Assembly (NCBI GenBank): GCA_029204225.1
Contig: CM055111.1
Span: forward strand, 22,647,355-22,711,354
Direction: 5' to 3'
Source of the DNA: Diphasiastrum complanatum
Lineage: Eukaryota > Streptophyta > Lycopodiopsida > Lycopodiales > Lycopodiaceae
Length of the DNA: 64,000 nt
The notes beneath the pieces were generated by a model. It was not told the DNA's origin. It worked only from the letters and a program-made list of their open reading frames with translations, and ran no database searches. Numbering within the stretch: position 1 is the stretch's first letter; every line of letters starts with the position of its first letter. This document shows positions 50,227-60,876 of the stretch, in pieces. The translations under genes and the position numbers were made by a program.

Positions 50227-51960
50227 AAAAGTCTTTCATTTTATTGGAGGTGTACTCTCCTCCATTATCACATCTTAGTGCTTTGATAGAAGTACTAAGT
50301 TGTTTCTCTACTAGAGACTTGAACTTAATGAAAGCTTCATAAACAAGATTTTTCTTTGATAGTAACTCAATCCATGTGAATCTAGTACAATCATCTATAA
50401 AAGTTACATACATCAAGGCACCTCCATTACTTGCATGTGAAAAACTATGTACATCAGAATGTATGAGATCCAAGGGAGAGAGAGATCTTGATGAAGATTT
50501 CTTGTAAGAAGATTTGTGTGACTTTGCAAGGCCACATGCCTCACACATTTTTCCACACTTCTTGAAAGCTCTTGGTAGGCCGAGAGCTAGTTCCTTGCTT
50601 GCCATTGACTCCATAGATTGAAGATTAGGATGGCCTAATCTCTTATGCCAAAGCTCCACTTGAGTTAGCTCCTCCCTAGCCAAGTTCACACTTTCACTTG
50701 CAACATTAGCATCCAACTTGAAAAGTCTACCTTGCTTAATGCCACTAGCTATGCACTTATCATTTTTCAAGATGGAACAAACTCCATTCTTGAAATGTAC
50801 ATCTAGTCCATTGTCCATTAATTGTCCTACACTAAGCAAGTTTCTTGAAATGGTAGGAACATACAAAACATTATCTAGATCTATCCTTTTAGATGTGCCT
50901 AAACAAAGAGGTATAGATCCTATGCCATCTATCTTGCATGCTTGATCACTAGCAGTGTATATTGACTTCTTAGAGTCATTACAAGATAGAAGAGTAGAAA
51001 AATAATGCTTGTTAAAGGACATGTGGGAACTAGCCCCACTATCTATCCACCATGTGTCTTGACTTGAAGTTGGTGTAGATGCAACCATTAAGGATGTGTT
51101 GAACCCATCCTCATATTCTTCCTCTTGAGCAATGTTCCCTTGATCTCCTTTGGCTTGTTGATTCTTCTTCAAGTAGCATTCTGAGGCAAAGTGTCCTTTC
51201 TTTCCACAAAAGAAACACTTTAGTTTTGCCTTGTTCTTCACTTTGCCTTTGGAGGTAGATCCTCCATTCTTCATCTCGGCCTCCTTGCCTTGATTTTTCT
51301 TGAATGGATTTTGCTTTTTCTTGCCTTTAGATGTAAAGTTAGCTTTCTCCTCTCTTCCATTAAGTGACATGCTATCCATTCTTGTCTTGAGGTGTAGAAG
51401 CCTACTCTCCTCGGCCACAAGAACATTGTGCAACTTTTCAATGGATGGAAGAGAGTCTTGAATGGCAAATGATTGGACTAAGTTGGTAAACTCATCACTT
51501 AGACCATTCAAAATGATTTGTACTAGTTCTTGATCTTGGATCTTCTCTCCTATTGCACTTAACTCCTTGTTAAGAGATTTGATCCTAAGAACATACTCTT
51601 GTCCACTCTCTCCACTTCCTTTCATGCTTTGGAAAACTTGATTTCTTAGCATGAGGATTCTTGAAGTATTGTTGGATTCATAAATGCTCTTTAATGAATC
51701 CCAAGCCTCTTTGGATGAGGTACAAGAAGACACCTCTTTCAAGAGGTCATTGCATACATTTAACTTTATGCAATGTAGAGCTAATCTTGCTCTCTTCTTG
51801 TATTTGGCTTGTTCTTGGGGAGTTTGAGGCTCTTCCTCTACTCCTTGAACTATGTCATATAGATCATGGATCACTAGGAGTGATTCCATTCTCACTTTCC
51901 AAATGGAATAATTTGTGGAAGTTCCATCAAATATCCACCCATGGATGACATTTTAGAATG
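50138..51960 (-). pseudogene. Element D gag, protease and integrase
   Basis: From about 51895 the frame reads RMESLLVIHDLYDIVQGVEE (gag), CFFCGKKGHFASEC (intact CCHC knuckle), TWWIDSGASSHMSF (protease with DSG), WHKRLGHPNLQSME and CEACGLAKS (preintegrase), then integrase with HSDVHS, RCDNGGEYTSNK and YTPQQNGVAER, so all three integrase catalytic residues are present. Upstream, MSSMGGY is in another phase from FDGTSTNYSIWK, so the gag start is frameshifted near 51930; the first ATG in the main frame is internal. These two lesions stop production of a full polyprotein although the rest is well preserved. Confidence 0.93.
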
Positions 51961-52372
51961 AATGCTCTTTTAAAAATCACAAAGATTTTTGAATTTTAAA
52001 AGATCTATGAAGTGGCCTAAAGCTTACTAGAATGCCTATAGGCTTGTCTCTATCAAACTAACACACAAGCTTGAATGATACTCAAAGATCTTACCAAAAA
52101 TTTCTAGCTTTCACTCTCACAAAAAAATTGCTTTACACTTTTCTTAGAGATTTCACTTCAACTAAGGATCTGAACAAATCAGCCTCTTAGATCTGATCTT
52201 AGACTCTAAAAAGAAATGCTTCAATGATCCAAAACACTATTTGGTCATAGGCATTAGTTAGAATGAATCTAGATCAATACTATGCTTCAAAAAGCACCAA
52301 AAATGAACTAGTATTGTGATTTTGGGACCAAAAAACACAAAGTAACTTGAATTGAAAGTTGCTGTACGGTTT

Positions 52373-52382
52373 CACACGTGTG
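52373..52382. promoter_or_regulatory. CACACGTGTG palindrome in the element D leader
   Basis: The same palindrome as in the LTRs, in the context TTTCACACGTGTGAAA. It contains the G-box core CACGTG. Confidence 0.5.
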
Positions 52383-52533
52383 AAAAGTACATACACAGCC
52401 TCCAAGTCGTTTTGATCCAAATGATTACAAGCTATCACTCTAGAAGAACTCGCCCTCACTAGTATTGGCCAAAAAACAAATTTTGCCAATGATCTTTACA
52501 AGATTTATGATTCAATGATCACTCTCTTACTTA

Positions 52534-52545
52534 GCTCTGATACCA
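52534..52545 (-). other. Primer-binding site of element D
   Basis: The complement reads TGGTATCAGAGC, directly adjoining the 5' LTR. Confidence 0.93.
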
Positions 52546-53407
52546 TGATAAATTTTACAGTTTTTAGGACAATAATGATTGTACTTTACAATCATAGAGA
52601 GTTATTGGTTGCTTAATCAATGAATCTATCAAGTTCTACACATTAGATCTTGATCTAGATTCACTACACTTGGATTTAAGCAAGAGCAATGGATCAACAC
52701 ATCATTTTTTAGTGAGAGCGGCTTCACACGTGTGGAGTACTGTCCACTGTACGGCCTGCACCTGAAACAACAAGTACAATGATACTAGATAGCAATCATG
52801 CATAAAAATCACAAGACAAATGACTAGAAATCTCACAAAAGTGTAGAGTGCAAAAGTCTCATCAATTTTCTTAGCAAAATGATGATCCTTTTATGGATCA
52901 GGTACATCCATGAGTCTGGTACAGTCCAGCAGGCCTTCACACGTGTGAAGAGTGCCACATCACTCATATCTATCCATTTGATCCATCCTTGATCCTTATC
53001 CAATAGTTGACCTTCTAGAATATGACTAAAATCCAAAAAGCTAGTCTCCTAGAATATAGGAATATTCCCTACAAAATAGGATCTAAGGAAAATGGTCAAC
53101 TCTTATCTTCTAGTACTCTATACACACATGTGAACATCCACTTGCCATGTGGGAGCATTTACTCATGCACATGCAAGGAAAAGCTAATTTGTAGGTGACT
53201 AGTCAACTTGACTAAAAACTAGTCATTTCATGTTCACACTAACTAGAATGATACAAAATCAATTTGGATATATACAAACATGAAAAGTACATCCTTTCAC
53301 ACATGGGAACATGCTCCACACGTGTGAAATCATATCATCAACATATTCTAATGTTTGATCAATATTTACATGAACCAATGTCAAGTGAGAAGTGACAATT
53401 TTCAACA
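52546..53407 (-). repeat. 5' LTR of element D
   Basis: 862 bp, nearly identical to 47138-47999. The palindromes CACACGTGTG are at 52725-52734, 52938-52947 and 53317-53326. The right flank is ACTAT at 53408-53412. Confidence 0.95.
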
Positions 53408-53412
53408 ACTAT

Positions 53413-55036
53413 TTCTCATTACACAGATGGACAATGGCTTGATGTTGGTCATAGTGCTAGGTAATAGAGCACCTCCGTGCTATACTAGCCCCATGGATTC
53501 CCTGTATCACTTTATCCGGGAATCCAAGCACCGAACTACTTGGGCAATTCCATGTCATTCAAGTGTACCATAGTCGAGTCCAAAAACAGTACGTAACTTA
53601 ACTTATAATAACTGGACTTAAGATGCCGAGAAAAAATTCCTTCAATAACTCGTGCATATGTTGATCAATACGCATGCATGACTATCAGTTATCAAATATA
53701 ATACCCGAAACCCATTATAAGCAAGATTTATAGTACCATGACCAATGCATGAATAATAATGAGTAAGGCTGCTCACCGTATCGGTGATATTCCATACTGC
53801 ATCTTACCTGAATGTGAGTTGAAGTAATCTCGTGCGATCTATCCATCTTCAGCTGCTTACTCAAATCACCTACGTGCTAAAAGCATTCAAACCGAAAGTA
53901 TAGGATTACCCATAATGTACTTTTTAAAGCTTCATAGTGTCATCACCAAGCTCATATAATCATACAAAGCATACTTTGTATTGCTAACTTCAGATACTAT
54001 CATATAGGTTATCACAGGTGGATAGCCTCATAGTTACTATCACATCAAGAGAGCATTAGCAAAAGCAATACTACGTGAAGGGTTACAGTCAACCGAGTTT
54101 TATGCGAGCATTCTAAACAATCATGTTTATGTTGTGGCTTATGATATCTCCCTGAAAACGTTGAAAGGATAGCGCTCAAATCGCATTATCAGTAGCATAG
54201 TTTGATGAAAAATGCATGCAATATGGCTCATACCACGAGCTACAACAAATCGCACTAAATGAACACATTTATGAGTAATATTTCAGCAATGGCCAGTGCT
54301 CAAATCCACCTCAGTGAGGGCGCTGACCAGCGGCCATCCATTCCGTATAACGTATGATATTGATCATGAACAGTAAGCTTGATGTCTAGCACTTATTACA
54401 AGCCAAAAGAGTTGATAGCATACTTGAAAATTTGCCCACTTTTGTTCTTCGGAACAACGTTTAAATTGTGAGAGTATCCAATGATTGTATACAAGTTGAT
54501 TGTCTGTTATTACACAAAGATATACATAGTAAACCACAAGCATTCATCATAAGGTTTCACTTACACCTTTCCTTATCAGCGAGTTATCATAACTTGAACC
54601 AAACTCACCTTTGTTTGCAATATTATACCACCAATGCTTTTCCACTAGCAATCACGAGCATTCTCTTCGATCACAATCCAGTATTATTGAGCACCATGAG
54701 AGCAAGAAGGAGGGAGAGAGAGAGAGAGCAGGAAAGCATGAGGGAAAGTGAATAGGGTTGTGTGATTTTTCTCTTTATAGAGCCAGAGAACACTTAGGTG
54801 TACTAAGTGCAAATTGTTGCCACTGTTAGATTAACTGTCCATAATGTGCACAGATCCTGGCCATTGAAAGATTCACAACTTTCCCACCATTTTTTTAAAA
54901 AAACTTTTTCTATTATGTGGGGTCTTTTATCATAGTAAGGCATTCTTTTTGCCCCCACTAGTAAATAAGGTTAGTACGCGACATTTACATTTCACTTGCG
55001 AAGCGAATAAGGCGATATATGTATGTAACAGAGCCC

Positions 55037-55038
<2 letters not shown>
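53413..55038. other. Intergenic DNA, probably old repeat
   Basis: No coding similarity. It continues the sequence interrupted by element D. A short (GA)n occurs at 54712-54728. Confidence 0.45.

Positions 55039-55109
<71 letters not shown>
55039..55109. repeat. (GA)n microsatellite
   Basis: About 35 GA units. Arg-Glu or Ser-Leu repeat frames over it are artefacts. Confidence 0.97.
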
Positions 55110-55112
<3 letters not shown>

Positions 55113-55140
55113 ATCAACCATACCCACAACTAGCAAAGTT

Positions 55141-55187
55141 TCTCAGGGGGCAGTTAGCACCCCTGAGATGGAGTGCTAACTGCCCAC
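55141..55187. other. Two overlapping, mutually exclusive inverted repeats
   Basis: GGGCAGTTAGCAC pairs with GTGCTAACTGCCC across a 12-base loop. The same bases also allow TCTCAGGGG to pair with CCCTGAGA across GCAGTTAGCA. An A-run follows. The site lies just downstream, on the minus strand, of the reverse transcriptase relic. Confidence 0.7.
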
Positions 55188-55195
55188 CAAAAAAA

Positions 55196-55975
55196 ATTTA
55201 GCATTTTTTGGTAAAGTAAACTTGAGTCCAGGGAACGATTCATGTAGAAACAGGTTGTTTAAAATTTCATACAATCTTCTTCTCATGAAGCCATTATTTT
55301 GAAAAGCAAGAACAATGTTTTTGACCTCATCCATAAAGGTATCATGTTCGCTACAACAGTACTTGGCAGCAATAATTTGAGCGACAATCACTTTATACGA
55401 GTTCATAATTGGCCTATTGGCAGTTAAGTGTATCTACTGAAAAAATGAAAGCGGAAGTTCCCATCTTTTGTCAAAAATTTTCATATGAAACTTTCCTAAT
55501 AAAGAATCAAAGGTAGTGGTAATATTCAAAAAATTAACCGTGTTATCCGAAGCGTCTTCTTTTTCAATAGTGAGGTACTCCATAAGGCATTATCATCGAT
55601 ACGAGGTTGCTCCTTGTCTAGAAATACAAGAGCATATGTGTTGTTTATGAAACAAATATCATCAATATAATGGAAAGTATGCTTGAAGGCACGTAGGTAT
55701 TCCACTTTTCCAAGTCTGGCCAGTCTTTCCATGAAATGCATTTCAAAGAATGACAGATACCAGTTACACCAAGTAGGGGAACAAGCAAAACCCATAGAAA
55801 TATCACAGACCTGTTTCCAAGTCCTATTTCCTAATCTTACTATGCAATTGTCAATCAGTATATCATTATATTGGCAAAGAGTTTCTATGTCAATCACAGT
55901 CCAATTATCAGTCTGATTGGTCACCCATTTCCAGTCAAATTGCTTAAGGCTCGATTTTTACTGATAGACAAGTTT
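55196..55975 (-). pseudogene. Penelope-like reverse transcriptase relic (unusual RT lineage)
   Basis: The main frame (55526-55924) carries WTVIDIETLCQYNDILIDN, then WKQVCDISMGFACSP, then TWCNWYLSFFEMHF, then FHYIDDICFINN. These are RT motifs in the order palm 4 (GxxxSP type) and palm 5 (YIDD, residues 86-89, bases 55658-55669). Near 55576 the frame slips by one and continues MEYLTIEKEDASDN, then FHMKIFDKRWELPLSF, an in-frame TAG near 55434, then ANRPIMNSYKVIVAQIIAA and MRRRLYEILNNLF to about 55200. From memory, this order (MG..C.P, SYE or FFE, F.YIDD...NN, then a C-terminal R/Q..Y..C...F region) resembles Penelope-like or single-ORF RT proteins of animals and protists. It differs from Copia, Gypsy, LINE and group II RTs. 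The N-terminal fingers are missing; the relic joins Copia element E near 55975. Confidence 0.68.
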
Positions 55976-57891
55976 TTTGTTTTTAGAAGACTTGAATGCA
56001 TACCTTATAGAGAGGCATGGCCCATCATGCTCTTGCCACTCTCGATGAGTGTTTGATTCTTCCGCTCAACTACACCATTGGACTGAGGTGAGTAGCTGGT
56101 TGTATATTGTTGATGTATCCCATTGGCCTTGCAGAACTCCTTGAATTTTGTGGAGATATACTCTCCCCCTCCATCTGTGCATAGAGCCTTGACCTTCCTT
56201 TGGGTCTAGTTTTCTTAAGATGCCTTAAACTGCATGAAGAACTTGAATGCTTTAGATTTGTTCTTCAGATAGTAGGTTGCAGTCCTTCGAGGAAGTCGTC
56301 GATGAAGGTTAGGAAATAGAGAGCTCCCCCTGTGGAAGCAGTTTGCATTGGGCCACAAATGTCGCTATGTACAAGGTCAAGCAAGCCCTTGGATGTATGA
56401 ACTGAGTCTGAACTGAAGGGACTTCTACCATGCTTGCTGATAATACAGCTTTCGCATGGAAAAATTGGCTTGCTGACTGAAGACAGATCTTGGCTCTGAG
56501 CTGGCATTTGCTGAATACTGTTGAAGTTAAGATGGCCAAGTCTGAAATGCCACAACATATCAGTTGATTCAAAAGTGGCTGTGTGAAGAGTTTGACTGTT
56601 AGAAGAGTAGCAATGGCTGAGTTTGTAAAGATAGCCGCTTCTTCTTGTAGGCTAGAACCTTCCGGGATTTGTCAAGAATTGTGCAGTCTTCTGTATCGAA
56701 TTTGACCCTTTGACCTAAATCGGTGATTCTACTAACTGAGAGCAGATTTTTGGTCAGATTTGAAACGTGGAGAATGTTGGACAACAACTTGACTTCACTT
56801 TTTTTGAATTCAACTCTGACTGTTCCTTCACCTTCGATTGAATGTGATGAGTTGTCTCCAAGTTGCACAACTCGAGCGTGGGTGAATGACTTATAGTCTT
56901 TGAACCAGTCGCGATGGTGAGTCATGTGTTGAATTGCTCCGAAATCTAGATACCAGGAATCGATATCCCGTTGTTCTCCAACTTTGGTCATGAAAGCTGC
57001 TTCATCTTCTTCTTCTTGTTGTTGCTGATTTGAGTGACTGGCTGTAATACTATGTGCTTGTTGTTGGAACTACTTCTTTTCGTTGTTGTATTCTAAAGTT
57101 CGGCAGTCCTGGATTTCGTGACCAGTCCTCTTATAGTATCTACAAAAGAGTTTCTGCGTTGGTTGGAATGATGAAGAGCTTGAATTCAATCATGAACTGT
57201 AATTTGGTCCAGACTGCATGTTGCTCTTCTTGTGAGTATAGCCTGACTTTGTAGATCTTTTGGATCTAAACTTCTGATTTTTTGAATACAGAGCTTGAGG
57301 ATCCGATCCTGAGCATGAGGAGGATGATCTTCTGATCTCCTCTTGTAGGAGCAACGAAATTACTCTTGATAGAGTGAGGTGCTCCTAGATAGAAATTGCC
57401 ATTACCCAATTTTCGTAGGCTTCAAGTAGACTCGATAATAGAGTCACGAGTGCATCGAAGTTTTCTATGACTAAGCCAGTTGCAGTCATCTACTCCATAA
57501 TATTTTTGAAGGTGTTGAGGTGGCTCGAAACACTATCTGCATCAGACATTCAGAGGGTGACGAATTTCTTCCTCAGATGAAGCTTGGAAGTAACGTCTCT
57601 AATGTCGTAGAGAGTTGCTAGAATGTCCCATTCATCCTTAACAGTCTGATCAGCACGTATGTGGCTGATATGAGTATCCTTGATGTTGAGGGTAATCATG
57701 GCAAATGCTTTGCCATCTCTCAGTCTCCACTTGGTGATGACGACTGCATCACCTTCTGGTTTGAGCTCTGTGCCATCAACGATGTCCCACAGTTCTTTGG
57801 CTAGAAGTATAACCTTCATCTTGAATTTCCAGAGATGATAGTTATCTCCATCGAGTTTGTCAATGAGAGATGAACTAGATGATGGATCCAT
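55976..57891 (-). pseudogene. Copia fragment E (gag, protease, integrase start)
   Basis: Minus-strand order: gag from ATG 57891 (MDPSSSSSLIDKLDGDNYHL, then WKFKMKVILLAKELWDIV) with a TGA at about 57547; zinc-knuckle remnant CRYYKRTGHEIQDC near 57110; protease 56599-56991; preintegrase LWHFRLGHLNFNS and CESCIISKHG (56265-56558); integrase DICGPM and FLTFIDDFLEGL; then SNGVVERKNQTL at about 56040-56090. The protease triplet is DFG instead of DSG (WYLDFGAIQHM), which would abolish activity. The copy ends in the integrase near 55976, exactly where the Penelope-like relic starts; RT and RNase H are absent. Confidence 0.9.
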
Positions 57892-59000
57892 TTTGGTTGA
57901 ATGAGTTTGTTGGTAGAAACAATGACTGTTGGAATATTGTTGGCTGCGCGTTTGCTAGAAATACATCTTGATAAAAACAAGACTGATAATTTGCAGTAGA
58001 AATGTAGATTACTGAAATGTCCGCTCGGATAGCATGTCATAAAACCGTGGGGTGCGTGAGCGGCAGTGAAAGCTTGAGGATTGAGCGCGGCGTGTAGAAA
58101 CGGAAACGCAACAGTTAGCAGCAGAAATATTCAAGTAGAAGAATTCATACAGAATGCGCAGATGAACGACGCAGTAGTGAGACAAAAATTGCACTCTAAT
58201 TAATATCAACAATGATTACAATAGCTTGATGAAATAACTTCAGCTCGTTGAGCGTGATAACGCTGGTTACAAAAAACTCTGATTGAAAGAGAAATTCAAT
58301 TAACAGAATTAACACTTAGCTTGATTCAGTTAACATATATATATATTTACAAGTGTCGAGAGACAAATATCTTTATGCCTTAACTGTCATTTACTTCAGT
58401 TTTGCATATGTACAAAGCTGGTAATCGCCCTTAGGATATTTGTTTCTCCAGCTGTTTTATTGTTGACGATAAGTTAGCGACGTCGGTTTGCTAATGTAGC
58501 AAAAACGCGAAAAATCCGAAGGTACCCTTAAACGGAAGGCATGTGCAATGGAAAGGAATCCCTTGCAATGTGAGGCCATGTAACAAAATATTGATGTCAA
58601 AATATTACAATATACTCCTCACATTCTACATCAAGATTAAAGACACAAGATTGTAGTAATTGGATGTACTAGAGGGTAAGGGATACACTCTCATAGCATA
58701 GATTTGTTGTGCGCCAATAAACATTGGCTCTTTGATTGGGTTAATTTATCCCTTTAAGTGTCTTAATCAGTTTTGACATTTTTGTAAAGGAATTGGGAGT
58801 GTCTCACACAACGGAATAAGTGGGCACTTTTTTTTTTTTTTTTTTTTTTAAAGGTGCACCTTCCAAGTGTTGGAGTGTGCACATCAAATTTTGGCGAGTT
58901 TCAATACAGCCACACGTTTATTTTTTAATTTAAAAAAAATCATTTTTTATTCATAGAAACGTGCCCAGGTGTTTGTGATTAACAATTGTTTCTTCATCCC
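57892..59000. other. Upstream of element E and intergenic DNA
   Basis: The first few hundred bases are leader or LTR-like sequence of element E without a clear primer-binding site. A short AT repeat lies at 58338-58350 and a T-run at 58828-58850. No gene was seen. Confidence 0.45.
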
Positions 59001-59502
59001 ATAATTTTCTTGGAGTTTTTTCAGCTGCTAGCTATATATGCGCCCCATATCGCCCCCAATCCACCCTTCATACGATAATCAAATAAACGAACGAGAGGAT
59101 AACGTTACCAAAAACTGACGAGTGTGGCGCCATCGCCATCGCCATCGCCATGCCCTTTGCATCTCTCGCTTCGTCTTGTGATTATTTATCATGGTGTAGC
59201 CATGAGAGAGCATCGTCGCGGAAATATGTGGAGGATTTTGCAGACGAATGATTTTGGCGAGCAATGCGTAGATTTAACTTCAAATTGTAGCTGATATTTC
59301 AGAAAACTTTCCACATTTTGCAGATGGTTCAATTCTGTGAAGTGCTGCTTTGAATAGCGGAAAAGTTTTGCGTATTCTGCAGATGATTTCTTTTGATTTT
59401 TTTCATGAGCTCTTTTGAAGTGTTAGTCACTGTCGGTTAGGAGCTGTGTATTTCTGATAAGAACAGTAATACCAGGACATTTTGCTTTGCTTTCATGCAC
59501 AG
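59001..59502 (+). promoter_or_regulatory. Likely promoter, 5' UTR and leader intron of the SRPBCC gene
   Basis: This lies upstream of the coding exon. A TTTGCTTTGCTTTCATGCACAG tract at 59481-59502 has the form of a 3' splice site, which suggests that a 5' leader exon lies at about 59040-59460. A GCCATC trinucleotide-type iteration is at about 59128-59152. Confidence 0.4.
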
Positions 59503-60876
59503 CCTTGGGAAGCATGGGCCTGGTTGGCGTTGGAAATCAGACACGCCTTCCGTTCCTTATCAATGTTTATGATGAGGTTTGGTGTATGATTAGCTTATGG
59601 AAGACTTTTCTGGCTGGTAGTAATTGGAGTGGAACTGTCATGAGCTGGACGAAGAAGATTGCAATATTATGCAGGAGCAGCCTCCCTTCCTCGAACCTCA
59701 ATGAACCACAGACTTGGTATAAGCAAGTAATTGAGCAGCGCTGCGTTGCAAATGGTAAGCGAAATTGTGTTATTGCTATGGAAATGCGGCAACGAGAGTT
59801 TTGGAGCAGAGGACATTCATCATGCACTCACAGCGTAAAACCGAGCAACACTTTGCGATCCAATCAGGACACCATAATAAAAAGAGCACACAAAAAAGAC
59901 AAACAGTGTTCCAAACAAAACAGTAAAGTTTCGAGAAAAGAACGGCTTCGTGAGGCAAGAAGAAGAAATCATAGAGCAGACCAGCCACTTAAAGCAGATA
60001 GAGACTCCGAGGAAAATGAAGCACTCTTGCATCATCAGCATGGCAATTCAACTAATACTGATGTTGATTCTTCGAAGCTACTTTCTTCACTACCGGAAGC
60101 TGCTATTCCAGAGCCCATCGTGGATCTACAAGAGCATGGTTGTAACGAGCGACATGCAGCACTTCATTGTGAAGTGGAAGTAGTTTCTTGGCGGGAGAGG
60201 CGTATATCGGCCAGTATATGTGTAGAGGCAACCGAGGATCGTGTGTGGGATGTTCTGACGGATTATGAGAGGCTTGCAGAGTTCATCCCGAATCTCGTAT
60301 GTAGGTAACCATCGGTAATGTGAAGCTGATACATCACTGTATCTCTCAATGTAAATGCAGATAAGGATGTAACTTGCAAGCTAGTGTCGCTTACTTCCTC
60401 TGTGTTCTGATAGTAAAGTCGCATTTATTCAATCCAGCTTTTACCTATATATTGACCATGTATTCTATGCCCTTGCTGGCAATGAAAGTTACTCGTTCAT
60501 TCTTGCTAGGATGGTTGGTTAAAAGCAGGTTTCACGCGCTCACTTCCTCGAGGTCCATATCGGCGTCTAAATTTAGCTTTGCTTCAATATTCGTCAGTCT
60601 AGGCCTACTACAAGCAAGAGGATAAAAAACCAAAGATATCTATCGTTTTTCCACGACATGTCTTCTAGGTGGCAAAGAACTACGTTTCTTGATTGCTAAT
60701 TGAATCAAATTGACTATTGTTTCTGACTTATCAGTAAATTGTTTGGCATTTTCAGTGAAAGGATACCTTGTCCTCATCCAGGGCGCATCTGGTTGCATCA
60801 ACGTGGCGTTCATTCAGCCATGTATTGGCACATCGAAGCTAGCGTAGTGCTTGATCTTCAAGAGTTTCCTCATTCG
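59503..60876 (+). CDS. COQ10/START-like (SRPBCC, polyketide-cyclase family) protein, 5' exons only
   Basis: The exons are 59503-60304 (start unsure; first in-frame ATG at 59514) and 60756-60876, separated by a 451-bp intron with GT-AG ends that restores phase. The first 180 residues are basic and low-complexity (KKDKQCSKQNSKVSRKERLR). The SRPBCC fold then begins: EVEVVSWRERRISASICVEA, DRVWDVLTDYERLAEFIPNL, then exon 2 RIPCPHPGRIWLHQRG and YWHIEASVVLDLQEFPHS. Plant homologues (Arabidopsis At5g08720 type) are predicted plastid proteins with a ligand-binding START-like cavity. A donor GTGTGT follows at 60877; downstream exons were not found before the window end, so a long transposon-filled intron or a truncation follows. 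No transit peptide is evident after ATG 59514, so an upstream exon may supply it. Confidence 0.8.

Larger units (their letters stand above)
47138..53407 (-). mobile_element. Young full-length Copia element D, minus strand
   Basis: The 6270-bp element has 862-bp LTRs at both ends: 52546-53407 is the 5' LTR and 47138-47999 the 3' LTR. They begin TGTTGAAAATTG and end AAATTTATCA. By eye I found one difference (47500 region AAGTACATC against AGGTACATC near 52908). A primer-binding site TGGTATCAGAGC (complement of 52534-52545) and a polypurine tract AAGTGAGGAGGAG (complement of 48000-48012) are in place. Both sides carry ACTAT. Near identity of the LTRs implies recent insertion, yet the coding region is broken at two places. 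It inserted downstream of the non-coding LTR element. Confidence 0.95.

Noticed and set aside
55130-55200. Hammerhead ribozyme at the end of the Penelope-like relic
   Set aside because: I could not find the conserved CUGANGA and GAAA core in the right order on either strand.
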